From Acetobacterium sp. (GTDB lineage Bacteria; Bacillota; Clostridia; Eubacteriales; Eubacteriaceae), in contig JAKLQL010000500.1 in the NCBI GenBank assembly GCA_022013395.1, positions 1-14,274 on the forward strand: a stretch of DNA of 14,274 nt, written 5' to 3'. A model generated the notes under the pieces. That model searched no databases and had not been told where the DNA came from. It worked only from the letters and a program-made list of their open reading frames with translations. Shown here piece after piece: positions 6,245-14,274 of the stretch; the stretch's first letter is position 1; every line of letters begins with the position of its first letter. A program made the position numbers and the translations under genes.

Positions 6245-8059
6245 CTAGCGGGAACTACGTTTTCGTTCCAACTCATTTAATACTTTTTTACGGATTCGAA
6301 TATCAGTTGGTGTTAATTCCACCAATTCATCGTCAGTAATAAATTCGATCGCCTGTTCTAACGTCATAATACGAGGCTCAATCAATTTTAACGCTTCATC
6401 CGTTCCGGAAGAACGAACGTTGGTCATTTTTTTATTCTTAGTCGGATTAACCGTCATGTCATCACTGCGATTATTGATTCCAATAATCATGCCTTCATAG
6501 ACTTTCGTTCCGGCTCTAACCAGCATTTCGCCACGATCGCTTAAATTAAACAATGAATAGGCCATGGTTTCACCAGCAAACTGGGAAATAAGAACCCCAT
6601 TGAGACGTTGTGGAATATCACCCTTATGCTCTTCAAAAGCAGAAAAGCGACGGACCATGGTACCTTCACCATGGGTATCGTTGATAAATTCACTTTGATA
6701 ACCCAATAAGCCACGAGTCGGTACAAAAAATTCCATTTTTGTCCAGGCTTCGTCGGTGTACATGCTTTCCATGCGGCCCTTTCGGATATTGAGCTTGGAA
6801 ATAACGGCCCCTGAGTATTTTTCCGGTACGGATACAATAACCAGTTCAACCGGTTCCAGCAGTTTATTGTTTTCATCACGGTGCATGATAACTTCTGGTT
6901 TGGAAACAGCTACTTCATAGCCTTCCCGACGCATGTTTTCCAGCAGAATCGATAAATGAAGCTCGCCACGTCCAGAAACCTTGAAGCCATCAGTGGTATC
7001 TTCTAATTCTTCAACTAAAAGACCAACGTTGACTTCCAGCTCTTTTTCCAACCGCGCCCGAATGTGTCGGGTGGTTACAAATTTACCAGAATCACCAGCA
7101 AAAGGTGATTTGTTAACCAGGAAGTTCATCGACAGCGTTGGCTGTTCAATTTCAATCAGCTCCATCGGCTGAACCTGATTAATTTCACCAATGGTTTCGC
7201 CAATCGAGATATCTGGGATTCCCGAGATAACAACAATATCTCCAGCCTTTGCTTCTTTAACTTCAACCCGGGCTAAGCCACGGTAGACAAATACCTGGTT
7301 GATTTTTTCTTTTTTGAAAGTTCCATCGGTCTTGCAGATTTCGATTTGTTCGCCAGCATGGATGGTTCCAGAATAGACCTTACCAATCCCCAGACGGCCA
7401 ATATAATCGTCATAAGCCAGTGAAGAAACCTGCATCTGCAGGGGTTCAAGGCTCAGATCATCCTGAAGGCCAACATGTTCGACAATGGTTTCGAAAAGCG
7501 GCGCTAAATCCACGCCTTCGTCTGCCATATCACGAATCGCAATGCCTTCTTTAGCAATCCCGTAAAGAACCGGGAAATCCAATTGCTTGTCATTCGCTTT
7601 CAGTTCGACAAATAAATCAAATACCATATCAACCACCTCTTCGGCACGCTGATCTTTTTTATCAATCTTATTAATGAAGAGGATTGGGTTTAAACCTTTT
7701 TCCAAAGACTTGTTAAGAACAAAACGAGTTTGTGGCATCGGACCTTCACTGGAGTCAACCAATAAAACCACTGTATCAACAGTCTTCAGAATTCGTTCAA
7801 CCTCTGAAGAAAAGTCGGCATGGCCTGGGGTATCGACAATATTGATTTTAATGTCTTTGTACATAATGGAGCAGTTTTTCGAGTAGATGGTGATTCCACG
7901 TTCACGTTCAAGGTCATTGCTGTCCATTACGCAGTCCACGACCTCCTGGTTTTCTCTAAAAACATTGCTTTGTCCTAAAAGGGCATCTACCAGGGTAGAT
8001 TTTCCGGCATCGACATGCGCGATGACTGCAATGTTAATAATGGGTTGTTTGTTATTCAT
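6245..8059 (-). CDS. typA: Translational GTPase TypA/BipA
   Basis: I choose ATG 8059 (604 aa), with GCAGGAA before it. The in-frame ATG at 8113 would add 18 residues that are not family-like and overlap the upstream terminator. The GTPase domain shows G1 AHVDAGKST (14-22), switch I RERGITI (52-58), G3 DTPGH (76-80) and G4 NKID (130-133). A beta-barrel domain II, EF-G III- and V-like domains and a basic TypA-specific C-terminus (ending in ELERKRSSR) follow, and the length is normal for the family. TypA binds the ribosome in its GTP form, helps 50S assembly and matters under cold and other stress. It lies downstream of rpsI behind a terminator, so it probably has its own promoter, though none is clear. 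Confidence 0.97.
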   Translation of the reverse strand: MNNKQPIINIAVIAHVDAGKSTLVDALLGQSNVFRENQEVVDCVMDSNDLERERGITIYSKNCSIMYKDIKINIVDTPGHADFSSEVERILKTVDTVVLLVDSSEGPMPQTRFVLNKSLEKGLNPILFINKIDKKDQRAEEVVDMVFDLFVELKANDKQLDFPVLYGIAKEGIAIRDMADEGVDLAPLFETIVEHVGLQDDLSLEPLQMQVSSLAYDDYIGRLGIGKVYSGTIHAGEQIEICKTDGTFKKEKINQVFVYRGLARVEVKEAKAGDIVVISGIPDISIGETIGEINQVQPMELIEIEQPTLSMNFLVNKSPFAGDSGKFVTTRHIRARLEKELEVNVGLLVEELEDTTDGFKVSGRGELHLSILLENMRREGYEVAVSKPEVIMHRDENNKLLEPVELVIVSVPEKYSGAVISKLNIRKGRMESMYTDEAWTKMEFFVPTRGLLGYQSEFINDTHGEGTMVRRFSAFEEHKGDIPQRLNGVLISQFAGETMAYSLFNLSDRGEMLVRAGTKVYEGMIIGINNRSDDMTVNPTKNKKMTNVRSSGTDEALKLIEPRIMTLEQAIEFITDDELVELTPTDIRIRKKVLNELERKRSSR

Positions 8060-8101
8060 AAATTCCTGCTTTCTTAATTTAGTATGGCGTAACACTGAAA
8101 A

Positions 8102-8128
8102 GTCCTGCAACATTGAATGTCGCAGGAC
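8102..8128 (-). terminator. Intrinsic terminator of the rplM-rpsI operon
   Basis: Minus-strand GTCCTGCGACA and TGTTGCAGGAC form an 11-bp stem (one G-U pair) with a 5-base loop, followed by TTTT. It begins about 18 bp after the rpsI stop at 8147 and separates rpsI from typA. Confidence 0.85.
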
Positions 8129-8146
8129 CTTGTAAAAAGTCTGATA

Positions 8147-8539
8147 TTAACGTTTTGAAAACTGTGGTGCACGACGGGCTTTTTTGAGACCGTATTTTTT
8201 TCTTTCAACCATTCGAGAATCTCGAGTTAAGTAACCGGCACGTTTCAGTGCTGGTCTCAGGTTGATATCTGCTTCAAGCAGCGCACGGGAAATCCCATGT
8301 CGGATTGCTCCAGCCTGTCCGGTAAAACCGCCACCATGAACATTGACAATGACGTCAAACGTTTCACGCGTTTCAGTTAAAGTTAAAGGTTGTCTTGCAA
8401 TAACCTTTAATGTTTCCATTCCGAAAAATTCATCAATATCACGTCCGTTAATAATGAATTTTCCACTCCCTGGTAATAATCGAACTCGGGCAACCGAGGT
8501 TTTTCTTCGTCCTGTTCCAAAATATTGTACTTTAGCCAT
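8147..8539 (-). CDS. rpsI: 30S ribosomal protein S9 (uS9)
   Basis: The product has 130 aa, the normal size, starting at ATG 8539 behind GAAGGAGG. Diagnostic parts are [16 protein letters not shown] at the N-terminus, [19 protein letters not shown] in the middle and the basic tail [17 protein letters not shown], whose final Lys-Arg reaches the P-site tRNA in S9 proteins. It follows rplM by 23 bp, the classic L13-S9 operon, and ends at the hairpin at 8102-8128. Confidence 0.98.
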   Translation of the reverse strand: MAKVQYFGTGRRKTSVARVRLLPGSGKFIINGRDIDEFFGMETLKVIARQPLTLTETRETFDVIVNVHGGGFTGQAGAIRHGISRALLEADINLRPALKRAGYLTRDSRMVERKKYGLKKARRAPQFSKR

Positions 8540-8562
8540 TCTCTATTTCCTCCTTCTCAGCA

Positions 8563-9000
8563 TTAAAATTCGTAAACTTCAGGCAATTGTGCAGCGTGTG
8601 GATGTTCATTGCCAGCATAAACTTTTAGTTTAGTCGCAATTTTATCCCCTAACTTGTTATGTGGGATCATACCCTTCACTGCTTTGAAAACCAAAAGTTC
8701 TGGTTTTTCAGCTAAGAATTTTCGGTAGGTCATTTCTTTTAATCCACCGCAATATCCAGAATATGTTTTATATAATTTCTGATCTAACTTGTTTCCGGTT
8801 AACACAATTTTTTCGGCATTAATAATAATAACAAAATCTCCACAATCCATATGTGGTGAAAAAATTGGTTTGTTTTTTCCTCGTAAAATATTTGCAACTT
8901 CTGTCGCCAGACGTCCTAATACCTTACCTTCAGCATCAATCACATACCATTTACGGTCTATTTCATGAGATTTGGCCATTATTGTGGCATTCGCATTCAT
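8563..9000 (-). CDS. rplM: 50S ribosomal protein L13 (uL13)
   Basis: The product has 145 aa. Start ATG 9000 follows GAGGAGGAC; a second Met at residue 8 ([19 protein letters not shown]) has no comparable site, and L13 proteins usually have a few residues before this motif. Conserved signatures are [41 protein letters not shown] and [14 protein letters not shown]13 is an early-assembly 50S protein. It is the first gene of the rplM-rpsI operon, with a near-consensus promoter at 9126-9154 and a ~120-base leader that can fold. Confidence 0.98.
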   Translation of the reverse strand: MNANATIMAKSHEIDRKWYVIDAEGKVLGRLATEVANILRGKNKPIFSPHMDCGDFVIIINAEKIVLTGNKLDQKLYKTYSGYCGGLKEMTYRKFLAEKPELLVFKAVKGMIPHNKLGDKIATKLKVYAGNEHPHAAQLPEVYEF

Positions 9001-9119
9001 CTCAAAAGTCCTCCTCAGTTAATAATTTCTTTATTTTAATATCTATTGGCTTTCCGATAAGTGGGAGTTATCAGAAATCGTTTTTTATCGTATCGGGGCT
9101 AGTGATACATTAACGTCCA
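9001..9119 (-). promoter_or_regulatory. Structured 5' leader of rplM, possible L13 autoregulatory leader
   Basis: The region between the predicted transcription start and the rplM start codon can form GTATC/GATAC (9090-9108) and the 7-bp CTGATAA/TTATCGG (9054-9074, one G-U). A long-range GTTAAT/ATTAAC pairing next to the ribosome binding site is also possible. Firmicutes rplM mRNAs are known to carry an L13 leader thought to mediate feedback by the ribosomal protein. I recognise the position and the general architecture but cannot confirm the family consensus by eye. Confidence 0.45.
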
Positions 9120-9125
9120 TCGTTA

Positions 9126-9154
9126 ATTCTATAGCATCTTCCCGGGTGTGTCAA
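9126..9154 (-). promoter_or_regulatory. Near-consensus sigma-A promoter for rplM-rpsI
   Basis: Minus-strand TTGACA (9149-9154), a 17-bp spacer and TAGAAT (9126-9131) match 11 of 12 consensus bases. It lies just after the truA stop codon at 9184. No intrinsic terminator separates truA from it, so rplM-rpsI may also receive read-through from the ecf-truA transcript. Confidence 0.85.
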
Positions 9155-9183
9155 GTTATTTATGCCGATTTGACTGATATTTT

Positions 9184-9918
9184 TTAATAGTAGACTTCCT
9201 TTAAGTATAGGCCTTGGGCAGGGGCTGTTACCCCTGCATGGCTACGGTCCTTACTTTCGATGATCTTTGTCATATCTTGAGGGCGTAAACGATGATAGCC
9301 CACTTCATAAAGGGTTCCGACCATGATCCTGACCATATTGTAGAGAAAGCCATTTCCCCGAAAGGTTATCTCCCGAAGATCGCCATTTTTATCAAATGAA
9401 ATTTCTTCAATGGTGCGGATCGTTGTTTTAATCGAGCTGCCGCTTGCCATAAAGGTTATGAAATCATGCTCGCCAATAAAATGTGCCGCCGCCTCTTTCA
9501 TGGCCATCCAGTCCAGCGAGCGACTGATGTGGAAAGCCAGATCGGAATAAAAGGGACTACCTATCGGACTCTCATAAATTTTGTAGATATAACTCTTACC
9601 TTTGGCATGATAGCGGCTGTGAAAGTTACTGTCACATTCCCTGCTGCCGATAATACGGATATCGTGGGGCAGCCTGGTGTTCAGGGCACGATAAAAGACA
9701 TCCGGTGGAATGGTTGATGCGGTCAAAAAATTGGCACTTTGACCCAATGCATGGACGCCGGCATCGGTTCGGCCTGAGCCGATCAGATTAACCGATTCGC
9801 CTGTCAACTCCCAGATGCCTCTGACAATGACTTCCTGAATGGTCGGCCCATTGGGCTGGACCTGCCAGCCGCAATAATTGGTGCCGCGATAACTGATAAT
9901 TAATTGTATATTTTTCAT
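9184..9918 (-). CDS. truA: tRNA pseudouridine(38-40) synthase TruA
   Basis: The product has 244 aa, the usual length. It converts U38-U40 in the anticodon stem-loop of many tRNAs to pseudouridine. IQLIISYRGTNYCGWQVQPN opens the fold; GSGRTDAGVHALGQ (47-60) carries the catalytic Asp52. FLYNMVRIMVGTLYEVG and the C-terminal GLYLKEVYY close it. It starts at ATG 9918, 16 bp after ecfT, with no strong Shine-Dalgarno (only GAGAT), so translational coupling to ecfT is likely. The ecfA1-ecfA2-ecfT-truA order is common in Firmicutes. Confidence 0.97.
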   Translation of the reverse strand: MKNIQLIISYRGTNYCGWQVQPNGPTIQEVIVRGIWELTGESVNLIGSGRTDAGVHALGQSANFLTASTIPPDVFYRALNTRLPHDIRIIGSRECDSNFHSRYHAKGKSYIYKIYESPIGSPFYSDLAFHISRSLDWMAMKEAAAHFIGEHDFITFMASGSSIKTTIRTIEEISFDKNGDLREITFRGNGFLYNMVRIMVGTLYEVGYHRLRPQDMTKIIESKDRSHAGVTAPAQGLYLKEVYY

Positions 9919-9934
9919 TTAATCTCGATTTTTC

Positions 9935-10756
9935 TTATACCGGAAATAATAACGGTATTTGAATCCAGGTAGTCAGATAAAGCCCGACGATCATCGCAAA
10001 CATCAATCCCAGACTTACGCCATCTCTGGTTTCAAATGCCAATTGTTTCATTCGGGTTCTGTTTTCGCCGCCGCGATAACATCGTGCTTCCATGGCGGTG
10101 GCCAATTCATCCGCTCGGCGAAAGGCCGAAATAAACAAGGGAATCAGAATCGGGATCAGATTTTTGGCACGTGCAATGATATTACCAGTTTCAAAATTAG
10201 CCCCTCTGGCTTTTTGAGCCTTCATAATCCGCTCCGTTTCCTCCATCAACGTTGGGATAAAACGCAGTGCGATTGACATCATCATTGCTAACTCATGGGC
10301 ATAGCGCCGCACAAACGGAATAAAACGCATGCACCACTCCATTCCATCCGTTAGGTCGATGGGGGATGTTGTCAGGGTCATGATACTGGTTCCGATCACC
10401 AGAAAGATCAAACGCAAAGCCATATAGGTGGCTACCTTCAAACCTTCGATGGTTACCGTCAGCGGACCAAGCGTTGCCACTGGGGTTCCTGGGGTCATAA
10501 ATAAATTTAGGACAACCGTCAGCATGATAATCAACACTAAGCCTTTGATGCCACGCACGATATAACCAATCGGAATTTTTGACAGGAGCGTGATGGTCAC
10601 TAGTATCAGAAATGTAGCTAAATAGCCCCATAAATTGTTCAAAAAAAACAACATCACAACAAATGCTGTGGTAAACAGTATTTTCGTCCGGGGATCCAGT
10701 TTATGGATCACTGACCCGGTTGGATAATACTGTCCAATTGTAACATCTTTTAACAT
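9935..10756 (-). CDS. ecfT: ECF transporter transmembrane subunit EcfT
   Basis: The product has 273 aa, starting at ATG 10756 behind GAGGAT. It is the membrane scaffold that couples the two ATPases to a substrate-binding S component. Hydrophobic segments lie at ~26-58, ~70-90, ~110-130 and ~245-265. The long cytoplasmic coupling helices carry the two family signatures KARGANFETG (182-191) and AMEARCYRGGENR (221-233), whose Ala-Arg-Gly-like motifs dock into the ATPase grooves; the second reads A-R-C-Y-R-G, a common variant. It lies 4 bp after ecfA2. No S component is in the window, so this is a shared (group II) module used by S proteins encoded elsewhere, for vitamins or metal ions. Confidence 0.96.
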   Translation of the reverse strand: MLKDVTIGQYYPTGSVIHKLDPRTKILFTTAFVVMLFFLNNLWGYLATFLILVTITLLSKIPIGYIVRGIKGLVLIIMLTVVLNLFMTPGTPVATLGPLTVTIEGLKVATYMALRLIFLVIGTSIMTLTTSPIDLTDGMEWCMRFIPFVRRYAHELAMMMSIALRFIPTLMEETERIMKAQKARGANFETGNIIARAKNLIPILIPLFISAFRRADELATAMEARCYRGGENRTRMKQLAFETRDGVSLGLMFAMIVGLYLTTWIQIPLLFPV

Positions 10757-10760
10757 TATA

Positions 10761-11615
10761 TTATCCTCTTATGACTTTGAGAATTTCTTTTTTTGCTGCT
10801 TCCACAGTAAAAATATCTTCCCTAATTTCTGGATATTTTTCTTTCAGTCGTCGCATCAGATAGGTCACTTCCGGCACCGCCAGTCCAATGCTTTCAAGCG
10901 TGGTTATTTCTGTGAAAACATGGTTCGGGGTATCAAAAAATACGACTTCGCCCTCATTCATAACCAGAATCTTATCGACCATTTTCCCAATATCTTCCAT
11001 ACTATGAGAGACCAGAATAACGGTAATTTGTTTCTGGGTATGCAATGACTTGATCTGTGCCAATATTTCTTCCCGCCCCCGGGGATCCAAGCCTGCTGTC
11101 GGTTCATCCAGAATCAAAACTGAAGGCTCCATCGCTAAAACCCCGGCAATGGCAACCCGGCGCATTTGTCCGCCAGAGAGTTCAAAGGGTGATTTATCCT
11201 TCACTTCTTCAAAATCCAGACCAACCATTTTAATGGACTGTCTGACCCGTTGGTCAATTTCTTCTGCGCTAAGGCCTTGGTTCTTGGGACCGAAAGCGAC
11301 ATCTTTTTGAACAGTTTCTTCAAATAGCTGATGTTCCGGGTACTGAAAAACCAAGCCGATATGGTGTCTGAGTAGAATCATATCGGATTTTTTTGTTGCA
11401 AATATATCTTTTCCGTCCACTAGAACCGTTCCAGATGTTGGTACCAGTAACCCATTAAGGTGCTGAATAAGCGTGGATTTACCAGAACCGGTATGACCGA
11501 TAATGCCGATAAAGCTGCCATCCTCAATCGTAATATTGATATCTTTGAGGGCCTTGAATTCAAAAGGTGAACCTTCCGAATAGGTATGCGAGAGATTTTT
11601 GATTTCTACTGACAT
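10761..11615 (-). CDS. ecfA2: ECF transporter ATPase EcfA2
   Basis: This 284-aa ABC ATPase pairs with EcfA1 to power vitamin/cofactor uptake. Visible elements: Walker [10 protein letters not shown] (40-48), Q-loop Gln91 in [13 protein letters not shown], signature LSGGQ (146-150), Walker B LILDEP (167-172) with D-loop AGLD, and switch His204 in VSHSMED. The [13 protein letters not shown] form is typical of the A2 subunit. Its ATG at 11615 lies inside the last codons of ecfA1 (10-bp overlap, different frame), so translation is coupled. Confidence 0.96.
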   Translation of the reverse strand: MSVEIKNLSHTYSEGSPFEFKALKDINITIEDGSFIGIIGHTGSGKSTLIQHLNGLLVPTSGTVLVDGKDIFATKKSDMILLRHHIGLVFQYPEHQLFEETVQKDVAFGPKNQGLSAEEIDQRVRQSIKMVGLDFEEVKDKSPFELSGGQMRRVAIAGVLAMEPSVLILDEPTAGLDPRGREEILAQIKSLHTQKQITVILVSHSMEDIGKMVDKILVMNEGEVVFFDTPNHVFTEITTLESIGLAVPEVTYLMRRLKEKYPEIREDIFTVEAAKKEILKVIRG

Positions 11616-12457
11616 AACGCATTCACCATTTCCTCAATACTTAAAATATCATCCGACATTTTCATCCCTTCGTTTCGGAGCTCATAGGCAAGCTCGGTCA
11701 TTTGCGGTACGTCCAGACCAATCTCTTTCAGGCGTTTTACCTGTCTGAAGATTGAGCGGGGCTCACCTTCCATAACCACCTTCCCTTTATCAAGGACGAT
11801 AATTCGATCAGCATCGACGATTTCTTCCATAAAATGCGTAATATGAATAACAGTCATTTCTTTATCGTGGTTGAGTCGTTTAATGGTCTCCATAACTTCC
11901 CGCCGTCCTGATGGATCAAGCATCGCTGTCGGTTCATCAAAAATAATACACTCCGGCTCCATCGCCAGAATTCCGGCAATGGCAATTCGCTGCTTTTGTC
12001 CCCCAGATAATTGATGGGGCTTTTGATGTGCATAAGCCTGCATCTCGACAATCGCCAAGGCCCGGTCGACCCGCTCACGGATCTCCAAAGGTGGCACACC
12101 GAGGTTTTCCGGTCCGAAAGCCACATCTTCTTCCACGATGGTTGCAACCAGCTGGTTATCTGGGTTCTGAAAAACCATACCGGCAGTCTGACGGATCGTC
12201 CACAGATTTTCGTGATCCTTGGTATTAAGACCACTGACGATCACATCGCCCTGGGTCGGGAAAATGATCGCATTTAGTAATTTGGAAAGGGTGGATTTTC
12301 CCGAACCATTATGTCCAATGATTCCGACAAATTCACCTTTTTCAATATGTAAACTGATTCCGTCAAGTGCAACGACTGACTCATTTTCGTTATTGTGAGG
12401 ATAGGTGAAATGAACATCCCGCACCTCAATCATTTTATCTTTACTCTTCTTCGTCAC
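11606..12457 (-). CDS. ecfA1: ECF transporter ATPase EcfA1
   Basis: I favour GTG 12457 (283 aa) because AAGGTGA ends 5 bases before it. GTG 12466 would sit inside that ribosome binding site, and ATG 12433 is also possible. Elements, numbered from 12457: Walker [10 protein letters not shown] (48-56), Q-loop Gln97 in [25 protein letters not shown], signature LSGGQKQR (150-157), Walker B IIFDEP (171-176) with AMLD, and switch His208 in ITHFMEE. FQNPDNQ is characteristic of the A1 subunit. It is the first gene of ecfA1-ecfA2-ecfT-truA. Upstream lie a 173-bp palindrome and the rplQ terminator, so this operon is uncoupled from the ribosomal operon with which it is often contiguous. Confidence 0.95.
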   Translation of the reverse strand: MTKKSKDKMIEVRDVHFTYPHNNENESVVALDGISLHIEKGEFVGIIGHNGSGKSTLSKLLNAIIFPTQGDVIVSGLNTKDHENLWTIRQTAGMVFQNPDNQLVATIVEEDVAFGPENLGVPPLEIRERVDRALAIVEMQAYAHQKPHQLSGGQKQRIAIAGILAMEPECIIFDEPTAMLDPSGRREVMETIKRLNHDKEMTVIHITHFMEEIVDADRIIVLDKGKVVMEGEPRSIFRQVKRLKEIGLDVPQMTELAYELRNEGMKMSDDILSIEEMVNALCQ

Positions 12458-12497
12458 TATTTTCACCTTCTTTGGTGTTAATTAATTAGATTTAAAA

Positions 12498-12670
12498 TTA
12501 GGTAATTGCAAAACTCAAAACCGACGAACAATGATTGCTTTGTGTTCAGTTTCCACAAACAATTTTGTAACGTGTAGGCGAACAGTTCATCGAACTGTCC
12601 GCCGTACAGTGTAGAAATTGTTTCGTGCGAAACTGGACACAAAGCTCACGGCACTTTCGCAATTACCTAA
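12498..12670. repeat. 173-bp long imperfect palindrome between rplQ and ecfA1
   Basis: Nested inverted arms share one axis at 12589-12591. The outer arms TTAGGTAATTGC (12498-12509) / GCAATTACCTAA (12659-12670) are perfect over 12 bp. The middle arms (12537-12552 / 12630-12645) match 15 of 16, and the exception is a G-U pair in plus-strand RNA. An AAACAATTT block is also mirrored. The tip GGCGAACAGTTC/GAACTGTCCGCC (12577-12588/12592-12603) matches 11 of 12 around a 3-base loop. There is no ORF inside. It resembles a small palindromic mobile element (MITE- or REP-like) or a large RNA hairpin in the ecf leader. No clear target-site duplication is seen. Confidence 0.8.
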
Positions 12671-12675
12671 GCTTT

Positions 12676-12703
12676 ATAATATAAGAAAGGGATTAAGCGT
12701 AAA
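12676..12703 (-). promoter_or_regulatory. Weak candidate promoter for the ecf operon
   Basis: Minus-strand TTTACG (12698-12703), a 16-bp spacer and TATTAT (12676-12681) overlap the rplQ terminator. If used, the palindrome at 12498-12670 would form the whole 5' leader of ecfA1. The match is only moderate. Confidence 0.25.
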
Positions 12704-12718
12704 CAACATCTTAATCCC
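12689..12718 (-). terminator. Intrinsic terminator of the rpoA-rplQ operon
   Basis: GGGATTAAG (12689-12697) pairs with CTTAATCCC (12710-12718) around a 12-base loop. In minus-strand RNA the stem is followed by TTTCTTATATT, 17 bp after the rplQ stop at 12735. T5 on the plus-strand side could also allow the reverse direction. Confidence 0.75.
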
Positions 12719-12734
12719 CTTTTTGCATCTTAAA

Positions 12735-13076
12735 TTATACTAATTCAATTATAGCCATTTCTGCGCCGTCGCCGCGACGTGGTCCAACTCGATAAATTCG
12801 AGTGTAGCCGCCGTTTCGTTCAGTATATTTAGGTGCTATTTCGTCAAACAATTGTTTTACCACTGCTTCTTGAGTGATATAAGAAATTGCCTGTCTTCTG
12901 GCATGTAAGTCGCCTCTTTTACCTAAAGTGACCATTTTATCTGCTATTCTTTTAACTTCCTTCGCTCTGGTTACGGTTGTTTCAATTTTACCGTGTTCTA
13001 AAAGGGCAGTGGTAAGATTACGCAGTAATGCTCTTCTTTGATCAGAGGGACGGCCTAGTTTTCGATATCCCGCCAT
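12735..13076 (-). CDS. rplQ: 50S ribosomal protein L17 (bL17)
   Basis: The product has 113 aa, the normal bacterial length, starting at ATG 13076 behind AAAGGAGT. Signatures are [39 protein letters not shown] (shown here only as the landmark at residues 3-41), [17 protein letters not shown], and the end [27 protein letters not shown]17 sits near the peptide exit tunnel. The gene lies 4 bp after rpoA in the conserved alpha-operon arrangement and ends at the hairpin at 12689-12718. Confidence 0.98.
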   Translation of the reverse strand: MAGYRKLGRPSDQRRALLRNLTTALLEHGKIETTVTRAKEVKRIADKMVTLGKRGDLHARRQAISYITQEAVVKQLFDEIAPKYTERNGGYTRIYRVGPRRGDGAEMAIIELV

Positions 13077-13080
13077 AGTG

Positions 13081-14040
13081 TTACTCCTTTGCCTTTTCTT
13101 CTTCTTGACTCAAGGACAATCCAATCTCTGCTAGTTTGTGCTTGATTTCATTAAGAGATTTGCGTCCGAGGTTACGAACTTTAATCATATCCTCTTCGCT
13201 TCGTTGTGTTAGTTTTTCAACTGTATCAATATTCGCTCGTCGTAAACAGTTACTGGATCTTACCGAAAGTTCCAATTCTTCAATCGACATTTCGCGAATG
13301 CGTTCTTTTTCACTTTCTTCTTTTTCGACCATAATTTCCACAGTCGTAGCATGCTCGGTTAAATTGATGAACAGGTTGAGATGTTCACTTAAAACCTTGG
13401 CCGCTAAAGAAAGTGCTTCTTCCGGGGTTGTCGTTCCGTCAGTCCAAATATCGATGGTTAATTTATCAAAGTCAGTAATTTGACCAACTCGGGTGTTTTC
13501 CACTAAAAAATTAACTTTAATAATTGGCGAAAAGATAGAATCCATCGGAATAGTTCCAATGGGCATACCCGGATATTTATTCTTATCTGCCGCTACATAC
13601 CCTCGCCCTTTTTCAATACGCATTTCCATATTCAGGGTAGAACCCTTTGATAAGGTCGCAATGTGCATTTCAGGGTTAAGAATATCTACGTCAGAGTCTG
13701 CAATGATATCACCAGCTGTGATTTCACCTTCTTCTGAAGCTTCAATGTAAATAACTTTAGGCTCATCAGTGTAAATTTCCGCAGCCAATCCCTTAAGGTT
13801 CAGCAGGATTTCAATAACATCCTCTTTTACCCCGGGAATAGTAGAAAATTCATGTAAAACGCCTTCAATTTTTACTGATGTAACTGCCACACCTGGTAGG
13901 GATGACAGCATTATTCGTCTCAGACTGTTACCAAGGGTAGTTCCATATCCCCGCTCTAAAGGTTCAATGACAAACCGCCCGTAGGTTTCGTCGTCTTTTT
14001 TATCAACAATTTCGATGACTGGTTTCTCGAATTCGATCAT
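13081..14040 (-). CDS. rpoA: RNA polymerase alpha subunit
   Basis: The product has 319 aa, starting at ATG 14040 behind AGGAGGG. The N-terminal assembly domain (~1-230) contains [31 protein letters not shown], which dimerises and contacts beta and beta-prime. A flexible acidic linker (~232-250, [15 protein letters not shown]) leads to the C-terminal domain. That domain (~253-312) has [20 protein letters not shown] and [16 protein letters not shown], the helices that bind UP elements and activators. It lies in the order rpsD-rpoA-rplQ with 71 bp to rpsD; no extra promoter is obvious in that gap. Confidence 0.99.
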   Translation of the reverse strand: MIEFEKPVIEIVDKKDDETYGRFVIEPLERGYGTTLGNSLRRIMLSSLPGVAVTSVKIEGVLHEFSTIPGVKEDVIEILLNLKGLAAEIYTDEPKVIYIEASEEGEITAGDIIADSDVDILNPEMHIATLSKGSTLNMEMRIEKGRGYVAADKNKYPGMPIGTIPMDSIFSPIIKVNFLVENTRVGQITDFDKLTIDIWTDGTTTPEEALSLAAKVLSEHLNLFINLTEHATTVEIMVEKEESEKERIREMSIEELELSVRSSNCLRRANIDTVEKLTQRSEEDMIKVRNLGRKSLNEIKHKLAEIGLSLSQEEEKAKE

Positions 14041-14111
14041 TTATCAGACCCTCCTACTTATTTATAATCCATACATTAACATGAGGGTTAATTGGTTCCC
14101 GAACATGTAGC

Positions 14112-14274
14112 CTATTTAGAATACAATTCAACAATAAGATGTTCAGCAATTTCGACATCTAAGTCTTCTACTGCCGGTCTGCCAATGACTTTTCCTGATA
14201 GTGTTTCAACATCTTTAGACAACCATGGTGCAACGGTTCTATTTTCAGTCACTTCTAAAATGTCTTTGAATTTC
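14112..14274 (-). CDS. rpsD: 30S ribosomal protein S4 (uS4), C-terminal 53 residues only
   Basis: An open frame enters from the right edge and stops at TAG 14112-14114. It reads KFKDILEVTENRTVAPWLS, then KDVETLSGKVIGRPAVEDLD and VEIAEHLIVELYSK, which is the characteristic C-terminus of S4: P-W-L, R-P-x-x-E-D, and an I-V-E-x-Y-S end. The 5' part, including the S4 RNA-binding domain, is beyond the window. S4 is a primary 16S rRNA-binding assembly protein, and rpsD before rpoA is the standard Gram-positive order. Confidence 0.95.
   Translation of the reverse strand, partial: KFKDILEVTENRTVAPWLSKDVETLSGKVIGRPAVEDLDVEIAEHLIVELYSK

Noticed and set aside
6541..6879. Minus-strand open frame within typA
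   Set aside because: An out-of-frame shadow of the well-supported TypA coding sequence.
8060..8105. Promoter for typA just after the rpsI terminator
   Set aside because: Only poor hexamers with wrong spacing were found (TTGCAG with CATACT at 18 bp). typA probably has a promoter here, but I cannot place it.
12488..12680. Target-site duplication flanking the palindrome
   Set aside because: The flanks (TTTAAAA on the left, GCTTTAT on the right) show no convincing direct repeat; at most a symmetric TTA/TAA that is part of the arms.
1..14274. CRISPR array, tRNA or rRNA genes, insertion-sequence transposase
   Set aside because: No regularly spaced direct repeats, no tRNA cloverleaf, no rRNA-like sequence and no transposase motif were seen on either strand.

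Overview
The window reads as a low-to-moderate GC Gram-positive (Firmicutes, class Clostridia) chromosome. The evidence is the conserved block rpsD-rpoA-rplQ-ecfA1-ecfA2-ecfT-truA-rplM-rpsI, strong GGAGG-type ribosome binding sites, compact intrinsic terminators and several GTG starts. An Acetobacterium/Eubacterium-like acetogen is my best guess from overall style, but no gene here proves the genus.

Right part (about 6.2-14.3 kb, all on the minus strand, so read from right to left): the 3' end of rpsD, then rpoA and rplQ, which end at an intrinsic terminator. Next is a 173-bp near-perfect palindrome that belongs to no gene. It is followed by the energizing module of an ECF vitamin/metal transporter (ecfA1, ecfA2, ecfT) with truA directly behind it. 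rplM-rpsI have their own near-consensus promoter and a structured leader and end at a strong hairpin. typA (BipA) comes last and ends in a 14-bp hairpin that begins immediately after its stop codon. This is translation, transcription and ribosome-maturation housekeeping, plus nutrient uptake.

Middle (about 2.6-6.1 kb): two plus-strand genes form a likely operon, a CmpB-like 'putative ABC transporter permease' membrane protein and a Mbeg1-like (DUF2974) alpha/beta hydrolase with a GHSKGG serine elbow. Facing them are two separate minus-strand membrane-protein genes, an AI-2E/PerM family transporter and a small DUF4870-type protein. Each has its own promoter and terminator.

Left part (1-2.4 kb, minus strand): an accessory-looking two-gene unit that runs off the left edge. 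The first gene is a YjbQ-fold (UPF0047) protein that has lost the family's conserved histidines and gained a charged coiled-coil tail. The second, 47 bp downstream, is a long 5' part (584 codons) of a McrB-type protein: an unassigned N-terminal domain, a MrcB_N/DUF3578-like domain, an acidic linker and the start of an AAA+ motor with an intact Walker A. This is the best candidate in the window for an unusual, probably defence-related system. Its partner genes (such as a McrC-like nuclease) would lie beyond position 1.
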